Shown here in pieces: positions 34,812 to 44,065 of a DNA stretch of 64,000 bases (positions are counted from its first letter, which is position 1; every line of letters begins with the position of its first letter). The notes beneath the pieces were generated by a model. That model did not search any database and was not told the origin of the DNA. It saw nothing but the letters and a program-made list of their open reading frames with translations. The position numbers and the translations under genes are program-made. Origin of the DNA: an uncultured bacterium (GTDB taxonomy: Bacteria > Cyanobacteriota > Vampirovibrionia > Gastranaerophilales > Gastranaerophilaceae); the NCBI GenBank assembly GCA_902776035.1, contig CACYOO010000002.1, positions 62,001-126,000 on the forward strand, written 5' to 3'.

Positions 34812-36454
34812 TTAAATCCGTTCATATAAAAAATTATATACTAATAGACGACTTAACTGTTGATTTTTCAAGCGGATTAAATATTATAACAGGTGAAACA
34901 GGTGCAGGTAAAAGTATTGTAATTAATGCTATTGACATTGCATTCGGAAGTAATGCAGGAAAAAGTATTTTAAAAAATAACGATGATAAAGCTATAATTG
35001 AAGTCTTTATTGAAAATAAAAAACATGATTTAAAGAATTTGTTTGAAGAAAATGGTGTAGATTTATCTTCTGAAATTATTCTTTCAAAAGAAATTACTTC
35101 ATCTTCTTCCAGAACAAGAGTAAACGGAACTCTTGTAAACAAAGATTTTGTTAAAACATTGAGAGAATTATTTTTAGATATTCATTCACAACATCAAACT
35201 TACACATTTATTCAGCCGAAATCTCATATTATATTGTTGGATAACTATGCTAATGAAGTTTACGGTAACGAACTACAGGAGTATAAAAATACTTTTAAAG
35301 ATTATCAAGATGTTTTAAATAAATTAGAAACATCCACATCTATAATGAATGATACGAAAAATAAGATTGATTTTTTACAATTTCAAATAAAAGAAATAGA
35401 AGATGCACAAATAGATGATATTTCAGAAGAAGAAAAACTTGAACAAGAACTCAAAAAGGTTAAAAATGCAGAAAAACTAAAAGAATTAACTGAACAATCT
35501 TATTATACAATGAATGGTGAAGATAATTCTTTATTAGATGGCTTTTTAAAGGTTAAGACAAATATTTCTCAAGCATCTGAAATGGATGAAGATTTAGAAG
35601 AAACTCATCAGGCAATAGTTGATATTATAGAACTTATAAGAGATAATGCATCTTTTTTGAGAGATTACTCTCAATCAATAGAATTTAATCCTGAAAGATT
35701 AAATGAAATACAGGAACGTTTATATTTATTTGATAAGTTAAAACGTAAGTACGGTTCCACGCTTGAAGAAATTTTAAATACCTATGATAATCTGTGCAAA
35801 GAGCTTGATGAAATAAATATTTCAGAGAAAAGTATTAATGAATTGCAAAAAAAATCTATTGAATTAAGAACAAAACTTGAAACTGTTGCAAAAGATGTTT
35901 CTCAAAAAAGAAAGAATTATGCACAAGTATTATCATCACTTGTAACAGATGAACTTGAAAAACTTGAACTTCAAAAATCACGTTTTGAAATACGAATAAC
36001 ACCAAAAGAATTATCTTCTGACGGTATTGATAATGTTGAATTTTATATTTCAACAAATGTATCACAGGATTTGTCGCCATTAAGTGAAACTGCATCAGGT
36101 GGTGAAATATCAAGAGTAATGCTTGCAATTAAAAGTATTTTTGCAAAAAGTGATGATATAGATACAGTTGTATTTGATGAAATTGATACCGGTATATCAG
36201 GACATGCCGCTCAAAGTGTAGCTGATGAAATATATGAACTATCGAAATATCGACAGGTACTTGTTATTACACACCAAGCTATTATTGCATCAAAAGCTGA
36301 CAGATATTTCCTTGTTTCAAAAACTCAAAATGATGTAACATCAGTGGAAATAAATGCCTTAAGTGATGAAGAAAAAATTTCTGCACTTGCAAAAATGGCA
36401 TCAGGTGAAGTAAATGAAACTTCAATTAAATTTGCAAAATCTTTAATAAAATAA
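34808..36454 (+). CDS. recN: DNA repair protein RecN
   Basis: SMC-like ATPase that holds broken DNA together during double-strand-break repair. 548 aa: N-terminal Walker A (GETGAGKSIVINA), two long coiled-coil arms (about 150-400), and C-terminal ABC signature (ASGGEISRVMLAIK) with Walker B (VVFDEIDTGISG). I chose ATG 34808 (MIKSVHIKNY), which overlaps the nadK stop by 4 nt and follows AAAAGGGTG; a longer frame starting at 34778 lies inside nadK. Expressed from the nadK promoter. Confidence 0.96.
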   Translation: MIKSVHIKNYILIDDLTVDFSSGLNIITGETGAGKSIVINAIDIAFGSNAGKSILKNNDDKAIIEVFIENKKHDLKNLFEENGVDLSSEIILSKEITSSSSRTRVNGTLVNKDFVKTLRELFLDIHSQHQTYTFIQPKSHIILLDNYANEVYGNELQEYKNTFKDYQDVLNKLETSTSIMNDTKNKIDFLQFQIKEIEDAQIDDISEEEKLEQELKKVKNAEKLKELTEQSYYTMNGEDNSLLDGFLKVKTNISQASEMDEDLEETHQAIVDIIELIRDNASFLRDYSQSIEFNPERLNEIQERLYLFDKLKRKYGSTLEEILNTYDNLCKELDEINISEKSINELQKKSIELRTKLETVAKDVSQKRKNYAQVLSSLVTDELEKLELQKSRFEIRITPKELSSDGIDNVEFYISTNVSQDLSPLSETASGGEISRVMLAIKSIFAKSDDIDTVVFDEIDTGISGHAAQSVADEIYELSKYRQVLVITHQAIIASKADRYFLVSKTQNDVTSVEINALSDEEKISALAKMASGEVNETSIKFAKSLIK

Positions 36455-36560
36455 AAATAAACAAAAATCTTAAATCTGCATATTAAAATATTATACTTTC
36501 CGGCAATGTTTTTAAATACAAATCAAGTTAACATAGTAGAGTAAGCGAGATAGACAGGGT

Positions 36561-36851
36561 ATGAAAAAGATTTTTGTAAGTTTTATTCTAATTTTATGCT
36601 TTAGTTTAATCGATTACGTACATGCCTGTGGAATAACAGGTGGTGCCTGTCCTATTCAAACAGTCGAGAGAATAAATAACACTATGTTTATGAAAGAACA
36701 AAATGATGTTCGCAGCTTATTGCCGTTATTAATGAAGCGTAAAACGCTTTACCCGACTGTTTGTAAAACAGGTACTTGTTTAAAATCAATATTTGAATTT
36801 CAATATGATAAAAAAAATAATTATCAATACACCGAACGAACAAACAAATAA
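36561..36851 (+). CDS. Small secreted cysteine-containing protein
   Basis: A 96-aa protein with a signal peptide (MKKIFVSFILILCFSLIDYVHA, cleavage before CGITGG). The mature part has four cysteines (CGITGGAC, VCKTGTC), probably forming two disulfides in the periplasm. A cysteine directly after the cleavage site could also indicate a lipoprotein, but no standard lipobox (L-[AS]-[GA]-C) is present. Only a poor ribosome site (AGGG too close to ATG) is seen. Function unknown. Confidence 0.55.
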   Translation: MKKIFVSFILILCFSLIDYVHACGITGGACPIQTVERINNTMFMKEQNDVRSLLPLLMKRKTLYPTVCKTGTCLKSIFEFQYDKKNNYQYTERTNK

Positions 36852-36917
36852 ATTTTATCAGGTGCAATATCTGTTTTTAACCGTCATAGTATAACTCCCT
36901 TGTGCCTGAAAATATGG

Positions 36918-36941
36918 CAACAGATTTATAAAAATCTGTTG
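36918..36941. terminator. Hairpin between convergent genes
   Basis: A perfect 10-bp inverted repeat (CAACAGATTT/AAATCTGTTG) with a 4-nt loop sits in the 190-bp spacer between the secreted protein gene and the convergent LptF/G gene. A probable bidirectional terminator. Confidence 0.65.
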
Positions 36942-37041
36942 TTCCCTTATATTTTAGTGAAAAATTTGCATTTCGGTGTTTTTTTGCCGGCTTTCTTAAG
37001 TTAAAATTTTAAATAACTTATTATTAAAAAACATAGCTAAA

Positions 37042-38163
37042 TTAAGCTATTGTATAAACTTTTCGATAATAAAGCATTAATCCGACAATAACCAAAATGA
37101 TATTAGGCAGCCAAGCTGCTAAAAATGGAGTTAAAGCTCCTGTTACACCAAATGACATTGATAATGCTCTTATCAGGTAATAGAAAAATATTATCAAAAT
37201 ACTGAATAAAAACCCTCTGTTATATCTTACTCTTGGAGGTGTAATAGCTAAAGGTACACCAACAAGTACAAATACAATAGTTGTTATAGGTAAGGCAATT
37301 TTGTCATACAAATCTATTCTCAACTCATTTAATTGTTCTTTATCCAATGAACTATCAGCAGCAAGATATTTTACAAGCTGTAAAAAATTCTGTTCTTTAG
37401 CAATATTTTTATTTAATTCTCTTGATAAATCCATTCCGAACTGTGCTATAGAATGTTCAAAAAACGTAGTATTTAATATATCGCCTCTTTCAGATATTGT
37501 ATAAATCGCACCTTTATTAAATTCCCATCCGTCAGGTGAAGTTCCCCCCTGTTTTGCTTGTAATACTTGCATTGTATCTTTTTTTGCCATATCCAGAACA
37601 GTTATATTATACAGAACATTATCACTGCAATGTCCGACATAAAAGAGTCTTCTAAGACCGTTTGGACCTGCTTCTTTAAATACAAAATTTTGTTTACCAT
37701 TAGGAATATTCTTTTGTCCAAATGCCCACAATGCTAAGTCTTTAGACTGTTTTGTTGCAGCAGGAACTATTGTTTCATTTATAAAGAAACTAAATAACGA
37801 CATCAATATTGCAAATATAAATATAGGTCTTGCTATACGATTTAAACCTATTCCGCAAGAACGCATAACAGTTATTTCTGAAGATAAACTTAATTTATTC
37901 AATGTCATAACTGTAGATAACAATACACCCATTGGTATTGTCATTACAAATACAGATGGCAAGTTCAGTATTATCATAATTAATGCAACTTTAAACGGTA
38001 TTCCGTACATTGAAATTTGTTTAATTAATGTTATAAACGTATCAGATGCAAATATAATCGCAGTAAATACAAATACACCCATTAAAAACATTTCTATAAC
38101 CTGTTTCAAAATGTATTTATCTAAATATTTAAGTTTTCTGTATAATCTGATTATTTTTCGCAT
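37042..38163 (-). CDS. LptF/LptG family permease
   Basis: A 373-aa inner-membrane subunit of the LPS exporter LptB2FG. It has three N-terminal transmembrane helices (about 26-48, 60-88, 110-130), a large periplasmic jellyroll (about 135-270) and three C-terminal helices (about 285-370). The family pattern is visible in the first helices (FVFTAIIFASDTFI, VFVMTIPMGVLLSTVMTLNKLSLSSEITVMRSCGI). Only one permease gene is here; its partner and lptB are elsewhere. It has its own promoter (TTGATT-17-TAGAAT) overlapping the stop of the upstream dehydrogenase, with the leaderless spacing to ATG. Confidence 0.9.
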   Translation of the reverse strand: MRKIIRLYRKLKYLDKYILKQVIEMFLMGVFVFTAIIFASDTFITLIKQISMYGIPFKVALIMIILNLPSVFVMTIPMGVLLSTVMTLNKLSLSSEITVMRSCGIGLNRIARPIFIFAILMSLFSFFINETIVPAATKQSKDLALWAFGQKNIPNGKQNFVFKEAGPNGLRRLFYVGHCSDNVLYNITVLDMAKKDTMQVLQAKQGGTSPDGWEFNKGAIYTISERGDILNTTFFEHSIAQFGMDLSRELNKNIAKEQNFLQLVKYLAADSSLDKEQLNELRIDLYDKIALPITTIVFVLVGVPLAITPPRVRYNRGFLFSILIIFFYYLIRALSMSFGVTGALTPFLAAWLPNIILVIVGLMLYYRKVYTIA

Positions 38164-38169
38164 AAGTTA

Positions 38170-38198
38170 ATTCTATTTTAAATAAAAATATTAATCAA
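38170..38198 (-). promoter_or_regulatory. Promoter of LptF/G gene, leaderless arrangement
   Basis: On the minus strand TTGATT (38193-38198), 17-nt spacer, TAGAAT (38170-38175), then 6 nt and ATG 38163. The -35 overlaps the end of the upstream coding sequence. No Shine-Dalgarno. Confidence 0.65.
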
Positions 38199-39159
38199 AC
38201 TTTATTAAAACCTTTAAAGTATCTTTTTCTTTATTCTTTTCAAAAGCTTCCATAGCATCGTCAACGGAATAAACACCTGAAATAAACGGTTTAAAATCTA
38301 TCCTGTTGTTTTCCAACAATTTTAAAGCCGGTTTAAATTGTCCACATCTTGAACCCAATACTGTTATCTCATTTATTACAATAGGTGCAAGATTAAATTC
38401 TTTCGCTCCTGCAACAGTTGATTTTAAAACTAACGTTCCTCTTGGTTTAGTTAAAGCCATAGCCGTTTCAAAACCTGATATTGAGCCGGTTGCTTCTACT
38501 ACAATTTCCCATTCCGGTTTAATTTCTAAATTATCCAATAAAACAGTCTTTACACCCTGCTTTTTTGCAATATCAAGTTTATTTTGATGTTTACCAACCA
38601 AAGTAACATCATAATTAAAAGCATTCAAAGTTAAAGCAGTTGTTAAACCCAATTTTCCATCACCTTGTACCAAAACTTTTTGTATCGGCTGAATGTGTAA
38701 TTGTTCCAATATCTCACATGCAGCAGCTAATGGTTCAACAAAAACAACCTGTTCATCAGATACATTTTCAGGTACTTCAAATAAAACTTCTGTCGGTAGT
38801 GTTATATATTGTGCAAAGCAACCGTCTTTTTTCCAAATTCCTATTGTATGTCTATTAGGACAATGTCTTACCAAACCTTTATTACACCATTCACAATTTA
38901 CATCATGACATCCGTAATTAATTTCTGCAACTACCCTTTTCCCAACTAAAGACTTGTCTTCGTCATTTACATCTTCTACAACTCCGACAAACTCATGTCC
39001 TAAAACACCTTTGTAACCCATATAACCTTTTGTTATTTCATAATCTGTATTACAAATTCCTGCAAGCTTAACCTTTACAAGTGCTTCGCCCTTTTTAGGT
39101 ACAGGTTTTTTATAATTGTTATCTAATTTTAATTCTTTATCAAAAACTATAGCTTTCAT
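38191..39159 (-). CDS. Zinc-binding alcohol dehydrogenase family protein (MDR)
   Basis: A 322-aa medium-chain dehydrogenase/reductase. Catalytic zinc ligands are likely Cys in GICNTDYE and His/Glu in LGHEFVG. A structural zinc site is suggested by the cysteines of CHDVNCEWCNKGLVRHC. The Rossmann part contains VLVQGDGKLG (variant of GxGxxG) and the ATGSISGF block. AAAGGAT precedes the ATG. Substrate unknown; the sequence resembles polyol/alcohol dehydrogenases. It lies downstream of nagA-like and a small membrane protein on the same strand and probably shares their transcript. Confidence 0.87.
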   Translation of the reverse strand: MKAIVFDKELKLDNNYKKPVPKKGEALVKVKLAGICNTDYEITKGYMGYKGVLGHEFVGVVEDVNDEDKSLVGKRVVAEINYGCHDVNCEWCNKGLVRHCPNRHTIGIWKKDGCFAQYITLPTEVLFEVPENVSDEQVVFVEPLAAACEILEQLHIQPIQKVLVQGDGKLGLTTALTLNAFNYDVTLVGKHQNKLDIAKKQGVKTVLLDNLEIKPEWEIVVEATGSISGFETAMALTKPRGTLVLKSTVAGAKEFNLAPIVINEITVLGSRCGQFKPALKLLENNRIDFKPFISGVYSVDDAMEAFEKNKEKDTLKVLIKFD

Positions 39160-39181
39160 TTGTATCCTTTCTTATCATTAT

Positions 39182-39418
39182 TTATAAATTAAAAAATCTT
39201 CTGGATATATAATCCGAAATACTAAGTGAAAATCCGGATAAAACGATTATTTGGAATGTTTCTTTCCATTTTGTAAAATTACAAAGCCAAAACATCACAA
39301 AAAACAACATAAACAATAGAATAAAAAATAAAACATAATATCCCCTTGGAAACTGTCTGGTTATATTTTGAGTTATATTTGCAATATTTTCAACTCGTTT
39401 TTGCGGTCTTCCTGCCAT
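39182..39418 (-). CDS. Small membrane protein
   Basis: A 78-aa protein: a basic, polar N-terminus (MAGRPQKRVENI), a strongly hydrophobic segment (about 27-48) and a second moderately hydrophobic stretch (about 53-70). An AAGGAT ribosome site precedes ATG. It begins 2 nt after the nagA-like stop, so it is in the same operon. No recognised family. Confidence 0.55.
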   Translation of the reverse strand: MAGRPQKRVENIANITQNITRQFPRGYYVLFFILLFMLFFVMFWLCNFTKWKETFQIIVLSGFSLSISDYISRRFFNL

Positions 39419-39420
39419 TT

Positions 39421-40350
39421 TTAAAATATCCTTTTCCCTTTGTATTCTACTGAAACAATCTCATTTTCATCATTCCAAAGAATTGAACCGTCAATATCTA
39501 TATTGTGATAATCGTATGTATTATTTATAAGTTTAAATATATCAATGTTTTTTTTCAACAATCTTTTAACTATTGTATCAATTTGGCTTGTACTTCCCGC
39601 TAATGTTCCATTTTTATCTGTTGCTTTTTTTCCGTCATAATAAATAGTTTTATTGCAAAAATTCATTTCTTTTTTATCACTATCGGTAATCGGTAAACAA
39701 TCTGATATTAAAAGTATTTTATCAAGCGGTTTTGTTTTAAAAATAAGTGATAAAATATCGTCATTAAAATGAACACCGTCTGCTATAATTTCTGTATATA
39801 AGTTATCGTCAATTAAAGCAGATAAAACAGTAGATTGAGTTCTGTGCTGTATACCGCTCATTGCATTAAACAAATGCGTAACACCGGAACATTGTGATAA
39901 ATCACTTCCAATACAATGTCCTGCCTGTACTTTTATACCTTTTGATTTTAAATATTTTGATAATTCAAAATTCTTATCAAGCTCAGGTGCAAGCGTAACT
40001 ATTTTAACAATATCATCTTCAATCAATTTATAATTTTCGACAGTTACTTTCAAAAACTGAGTTTCATCATGTATTCCTTTTTTTTGCGGATTTAAAAATA
40101 AACCTTCTATATGAACACCAAGTAATTGAGCCATATCATTTGTTTGTTTCGTTTGGACTTGTTTAAAAATATCTATTTGCCGTTTAATATTTTCAACATT
40201 ATCTGTTACTAATGTCGGAAAAAAACCTCCAATACCCCTAAGTAAAAGTTTTTTTGATAAATCAAGAACATCATCAACATTACATACAGAAAAATCGACA
40301 CCAAAAGCACCGTGAAAATGTTGTTCTATTATAAGCTTACTTTTTTTCAT
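39421..40350 (-). CDS. nagA: N-acetylglucosamine-6-phosphate deacetylase-like amidohydrolase, short
   Basis: Deacetylates GlcNAc-6-P in amino-sugar or murein recycling. The TIM-barrel landmarks are present: HFHGAFGVDF at the N-terminus, GVHIEGLFLNP (metal Glu), AGHCIGSD (His), THLFNAMSGIQHR (His), IADGVHF and the catalytic Asp in LISDCLP. At 309 aa it lacks the ~50-residue N-terminal part and most of the C-terminal part that make up the small beta-sandwich domain of NagA (~380 aa). GGAG precedes ATG, and the protein begins 6 nt after the murE 3' part. Activity likely; substrate could differ. Confidence 0.82.
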   Translation of the reverse strand: MKKSKLIIEQHFHGAFGVDFSVCNVDDVLDLSKKLLLRGIGGFFPTLVTDNVENIKRQIDIFKQVQTKQTNDMAQLLGVHIEGLFLNPQKKGIHDETQFLKVTVENYKLIEDDIVKIVTLAPELDKNFELSKYLKSKGIKVQAGHCIGSDLSQCSGVTHLFNAMSGIQHRTQSTVLSALIDDNLYTEIIADGVHFNDDILSLIFKTKPLDKILLISDCLPITDSDKKEMNFCNKTIYYDGKKATDKNGTLAGSTSQIDTIVKRLLKKNIDIFKLINNTYDYHNIDIDGSILWNDENEIVSVEYKGKRIF

Positions 40351-40356
40351 TAATAA

Positions 40357-40980
40357 TTATTCTCCGAAAACTTTTCTTGCTTCTTCTCTATCGTCAAAAT
40401 GAATTGTCTTATCTTTTAATATTTGATAATCTTCGTGTCCTTTACCGGCAATAATAACAACATCTTGAGGATTACTTAATTCTTTTAATAAACTTATTGC
40501 ATTTCCTCTATCCGGTTCAACAGTAACTTTATCCGGATTTACGGATTTAAAGCCGGTCATTATATCTGATATTATACTATCAGGATTTTCACTTCTAGGA
40601 TTATCACTTGTAACAACAACTTTATCTGCATATTTTTCAGCAATAGCAGCCATTTTTGGACGTTTTGTAGCATCTCTGTCGCCGCCGCATCCAAACAAAC
40701 ATATTAATTTACCATTCGCCTGCAAAATTTCTCTGCCTGCTTTTAAAACATTTTCTAATCCGTCAGGAGTATGTGCATAATCTACAATTACAGCAGGATT
40801 TTTATGTACGGTTTCAAATCTTCCTGCAACTCCTGTTAACATTTCCAATGATTTTGCAGAAAATTTTATATCAAATCCTTGAGTTAATGAAGTTGTAAGT
40901 GCTGCAAGTACGTTATAAACACTAAACATACCATTCATGTGAAGTGATACATCAAAATGCTCATTACCATAATTTAACAC
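40357..40980 (-). pseudogene. murE: murE, 3' part after frameshift
   Basis: C-terminal half of UDP-MurNAc-tripeptide ligase: NGMFSVYNVLAAL, GRFETV, VDYAHTPDGLENVL, LFGCGGDRDATKRP, VVTSDNPRSENP and GKGHEDYQ. DNPR is the signature of enzymes that add meso-diaminopimelate. It lies in a different frame from the 5' part, overlapping it by 17 nt; the only start is a GTG at 40980 without a ribosome site. Removing one T from the ACAGTTTGTG stretch (around 40985) would restore a continuous protein of about 482 aa, normal for MurE. The gene is either frameshifted here by sequencing or assembly error, or recently broken. Confidence 0.88.
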
Positions 40981-41806
40981 AAACTGTAGTAAATTTTACA
41001 TCTGTAGCATACACATCAGCTTTATTTTTTATACCATAAGTTAAAACTGTTATTCCTTCAGGAATAACAGCTTTAAATCTCTCAAAGTATTCGTCATCAG
41101 AATTAAGCACTGCAAAAGAGCCGTTTTCTAAATTCTTAAACAATATAGATTTTGCTTCAAAATAATTATCCATTGTAATATGATAATCTAAATGGTCTTG
41201 AGTTAAATTAGTCATTACAGCACCATTAAATTTACAATTACCTACACGTCTTTGAACAAGAGAATGTGAACTTACTTCCATTGCAACATTGTCAATATGG
41301 TCTTTATATTTTATCTGATGTAAAATTCTCTGTAAATCAGGAGCTTGAGGAGTTGTATGTTTTGCTTCTCTATAGCTGTCTTTTGAATTTAATTTATAAC
41401 CCAATGTACCTATCAAAGCACACCTTTTTTCATTTTTTTCAAAAATATGTTGTATTAAATGGGTAACCGTAGTTTTTCCGTTTGTTCCCGTTACACCTAT
41501 CAAATTTATATCTTTTGACGGAGAACCGTAAAATGCATCTGAAACATCTGAAATTGTATATACGGTTGATTTAACAATTATTTGAGGTATATCTATATCA
41601 AGTTTACGTTCAACAACCAGAGCTAATGCACCTTTTTCTACAGCCATTTGTGCGTAATTATGACCATCTGTATTTTCTCCGACAAGACAAATGAACAAAT
41701 CACCATATTGGGTTGTTTGAGAATTATAAGAAATACCTGTTATTTCAACATTGTTATAATTAATTTTTTCACATTCTATATTTTTAATAATATTATCTAA
41801 TTCCAT
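40964..41806 (-). pseudogene. murE: murE, 5' part before frameshift
   Basis: N-terminal and central ATPase part of MurE, the cytoplasmic ligase adding the third residue to UDP-MurNAc-L-Ala-D-Glu. It includes the substrate-binding SYNSQTTQYGDLFICL, the ATP loop GVTGTNGKTTVTHLI, HTTPQAP, the EVSSHSL motif and LTQDHLDYH. It ends after 280 aa with VKLW and a stop, just where the family continues into the C-terminal domain found in the next frame. It begins 1 nt after the ftsI stop. Typed as pseudogene because the open frame is interrupted, but murE is normally essential and no second copy is seen here. Confidence 0.88.
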
Positions 41807-41807
41807 T

Positions 41808-43553
41808 TTAATCTGTTTCCCCTTTTGTTTTTAAAATCTTACCAATATTTTTATCAGGTTTTAAATTCATAATTCTTGCAACCTGAGATGTTATTTCTTT
41901 AAATACAGGTGCTGCTACCGTACTTCCCCAAACTTCTCCGCCTTGAGCAGAATCAACCATAACATAGATAAGAACCTGAGGATTTGAAGCCGGTAAATAA
42001 CCTATAATAGATGTATAATATTGATTTGTATATCCTGAACCATTATCTTTAGGTTTATGAGATGTACCTGTTTTTGCGGCTACATTATAATTTTCCATTT
42101 TAATTGATGATTTACCGTCATTTATACTATCTGTTAATATTTTTGTAACTGCTTTTGCAGTTTCCGGTTTTAAAACTCTTGTATAATGAATTTTATTTTC
42201 CGCTTCCTGTTGAGTATATTTTATAACATGCGGTGTTATTTTTACTCCATTGTTTGCTAAGGCAGATACAGCCGTAATCATCTGTATTGCCGTAACAGAA
42301 GCTCCATATCCATAACCCATAGATGCATGGTCAGAAGTGTCCCATTTATTTGCCGGCTTTATAATACCTACAGATTCTCCGGGTAAATCTATTCCTGTTT
42401 TTTCACCAATTCCAAATTTTTTCAAAATATCATAAAATTCTTTGGAAGTCATCATTTGTGCAACTTTCACAGATGCAACATTACTTGAATGTTGAAATAA
42501 ATATTCCAAAGAAATCATACCGGGATTAGGTTTTTTACTATAATCATAATTCTTAATTGTCCACCAGCCAACATCTATTTTTCCTGTATCGTGAATTTTT
42601 GTTTGTGGATTAATTTTTCCAAGTTCCATAGCTGATGCAACTGTTATAACTTTAAATGTTGAGCCGGGAGGAAAAACATCAGTTAATGTCCAATTTTTTA
42701 TTTGATTAAATGTTGCTTTATGATAATTATTTGGATCATAATAAGGATAAACCGCATAGGCAAGAATTTCACCCGTCTTAGGATTCATAACAATAACTGT
42801 TCCACGTAATGCCTTACGTTGATTTATCATCTTGTATAGTTCTTGTTCGCATATATGTTGAATTGCAGTATCTATTGTGAGAGTAACATCTTTGCCCTTT
42901 AATGGTTTTGTTGTTGCTAAAGGATCAGTTCCAAAATCATAAATAATATCACCTCTTGGTGTTTTTTCTAAAGGAACATTATCTTCTACGTATTCGAGCT
43001 TATCCTTTGCAGTCATTTCAACACCTGAAGCTATATCTGCATTAAAATTATAATAACCTAAGATATGAGCAGCCATTGCACCTTGCGGATAAACTCTGGT
43101 ACTTTTTTTATCTAATGGTATTTCTCTTAAATGTAAATCAGCAATCTTATCTCTTGTATCTCTATCTACACCTTTTTTGAGAGCTATCATTATATCTTTT
43201 CTTTTTAATTTTTTCACAAGCTGTGCTTTAGGCATTTTTAAAATCGGTGCAAGCATATTTGCCAATTCTTCAGGAGTATGCTCATAATCAGGAGTACGAG
43301 CATATACATCAAAAAGAACTTTATCAGAAGCAAGTTTGATACCGTTTCTATCATATATATCTCCACGTAAAACAAAGTTTTGAGCGCTTCGCTGTTTTTT
43401 AGCTCTTAATTTAAGATGCTTTAAATCTAAAACTTGTATAATAAAAAGATGTATTATAATTCCTATAGCAAACAGAGCAAAAGCAATTTGCCAGCATCCA
43501 AGACGTTTGTCAAAATCTTTGAAACCTTCTTCACGTACTCTAACACGTTTCAA
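41808..43553 (-). CDS. ftsI: Peptidoglycan transpeptidase FtsI/PBP2-type (class B PBP)
   Basis: A 581-aa class B penicillin-binding protein: an N-terminal transmembrane helix (about 22-46), the PBP dimerisation domain starting at VLRGDIYDRNG, and a transpeptidase domain with SxxK (PPGSTFK), SxN (SSN) and KTG (AAKTGTS). Directly followed by murE, the classic division/cell-wall order, which supports FtsI rather than MrdA. The start is TTG at 43553, with AGGGGGA about 10 nt upstream; the sequence MKRVRVREEGF follows. It cross-links septal peptidoglycan in the periplasm. Confidence 0.93.
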   Translation of the reverse strand: MKRVRVREEGFKDFDKRLGCWQIAFALFAIGIIIHLFIIQVLDLKHLKLRAKKQRSAQNFVLRGDIYDRNGIKLASDKVLFDVYARTPDYEHTPEELANMLAPILKMPKAQLVKKLKRKDIMIALKKGVDRDTRDKIADLHLREIPLDKKSTRVYPQGAMAAHILGYYNFNADIASGVEMTAKDKLEYVEDNVPLEKTPRGDIIYDFGTDPLATTKPLKGKDVTLTIDTAIQHICEQELYKMINQRKALRGTVIVMNPKTGEILAYAVYPYYDPNNYHKATFNQIKNWTLTDVFPPGSTFKVITVASAMELGKINPQTKIHDTGKIDVGWWTIKNYDYSKKPNPGMISLEYLFQHSSNVASVKVAQMMTSKEFYDILKKFGIGEKTGIDLPGESVGIIKPANKWDTSDHASMGYGYGASVTAIQMITAVSALANNGVKITPHVIKYTQQEAENKIHYTRVLKPETAKAVTKILTDSINDGKSSIKMENYNVAAKTGTSHKPKDNGSGYTNQYYTSIIGYLPASNPQVLIYVMVDSAQGGEVWGSTVAAPVFKEITSQVARIMNLKPDKNIGKILKTKGETD

Positions 43554-43723
43554 TTATACAAATCCCCCTAACATAATTTTAGCATAAGGAAAAAGTTTTA
43601 ATTAATACTTAATGAAAATTTATATTATTTGCAATTAGCTGAATAAAATAAACTCAATTTAATAAATTTAATCTGTTTGCCAATAAAATTTATTTTTTGT
43701 ATGATTTTAAAAAAGGGGATATT

Positions 43724-44065
43724 ATGGCGGATAAGAATGATAAAGTTGTTGACTTGTTTTCACGTGTAAACAGAAATTTTAGTTCTGAAGAACTTGAGCA
43801 AATAAAATTTTTTGAAGGTTATCACTATGTAAAAATAAACAGAGATGAAAATAATCAAAAATTTAGAGCTGATTTACTTAAACAATATGCAAATAAATGT
43901 CATTATATAGTACGTGTAATGCGAGAAGTAAATGGAGAAGTTTGGATGTACAATTATGATGTCAAAAATGAAGAATTGTTTGATTTTCTAGGTAAATTTC
44001 ACAATAACAAGTTAAACGGTACTATTATAGAAGTAGAAAAATATCTTCCTGAGGGGTTAGCATAA
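43724..44065 (+). CDS. Uncharacterised 113-aa protein upstream of radical SAM gene
   Basis: A soluble, charged protein (MADKNDKVVDLFSRVNRNF) with an apparent alpha/beta body. I chose ATG 43724 because AAAGGGGAT lies 4-6 nt upstream; a longer in-frame start at 43697 has no ribosome site. It abuts the TTG start of the B12-binding radical SAM gene (no gap), so the two are coupled. No family recognised. Divergent from ftsI across a 170-bp spacer. Confidence 0.65.
   Translation: MADKNDKVVDLFSRVNRNFSSEELEQIKFFEGYHYVKINRDENNQKFRADLLKQYANKCHYIVRVMREVNGEVWMYNYDVKNEELFDFLGKFHNNKLNGTIIEVEKYLPEGLA

Noticed and set aside
40357-41806. murE as a programmed frameshift
   Set aside because: There is no long slippery run, stimulatory hairpin or internal Shine-Dalgarno at the junction; the required T deletion is in a T3 stretch.
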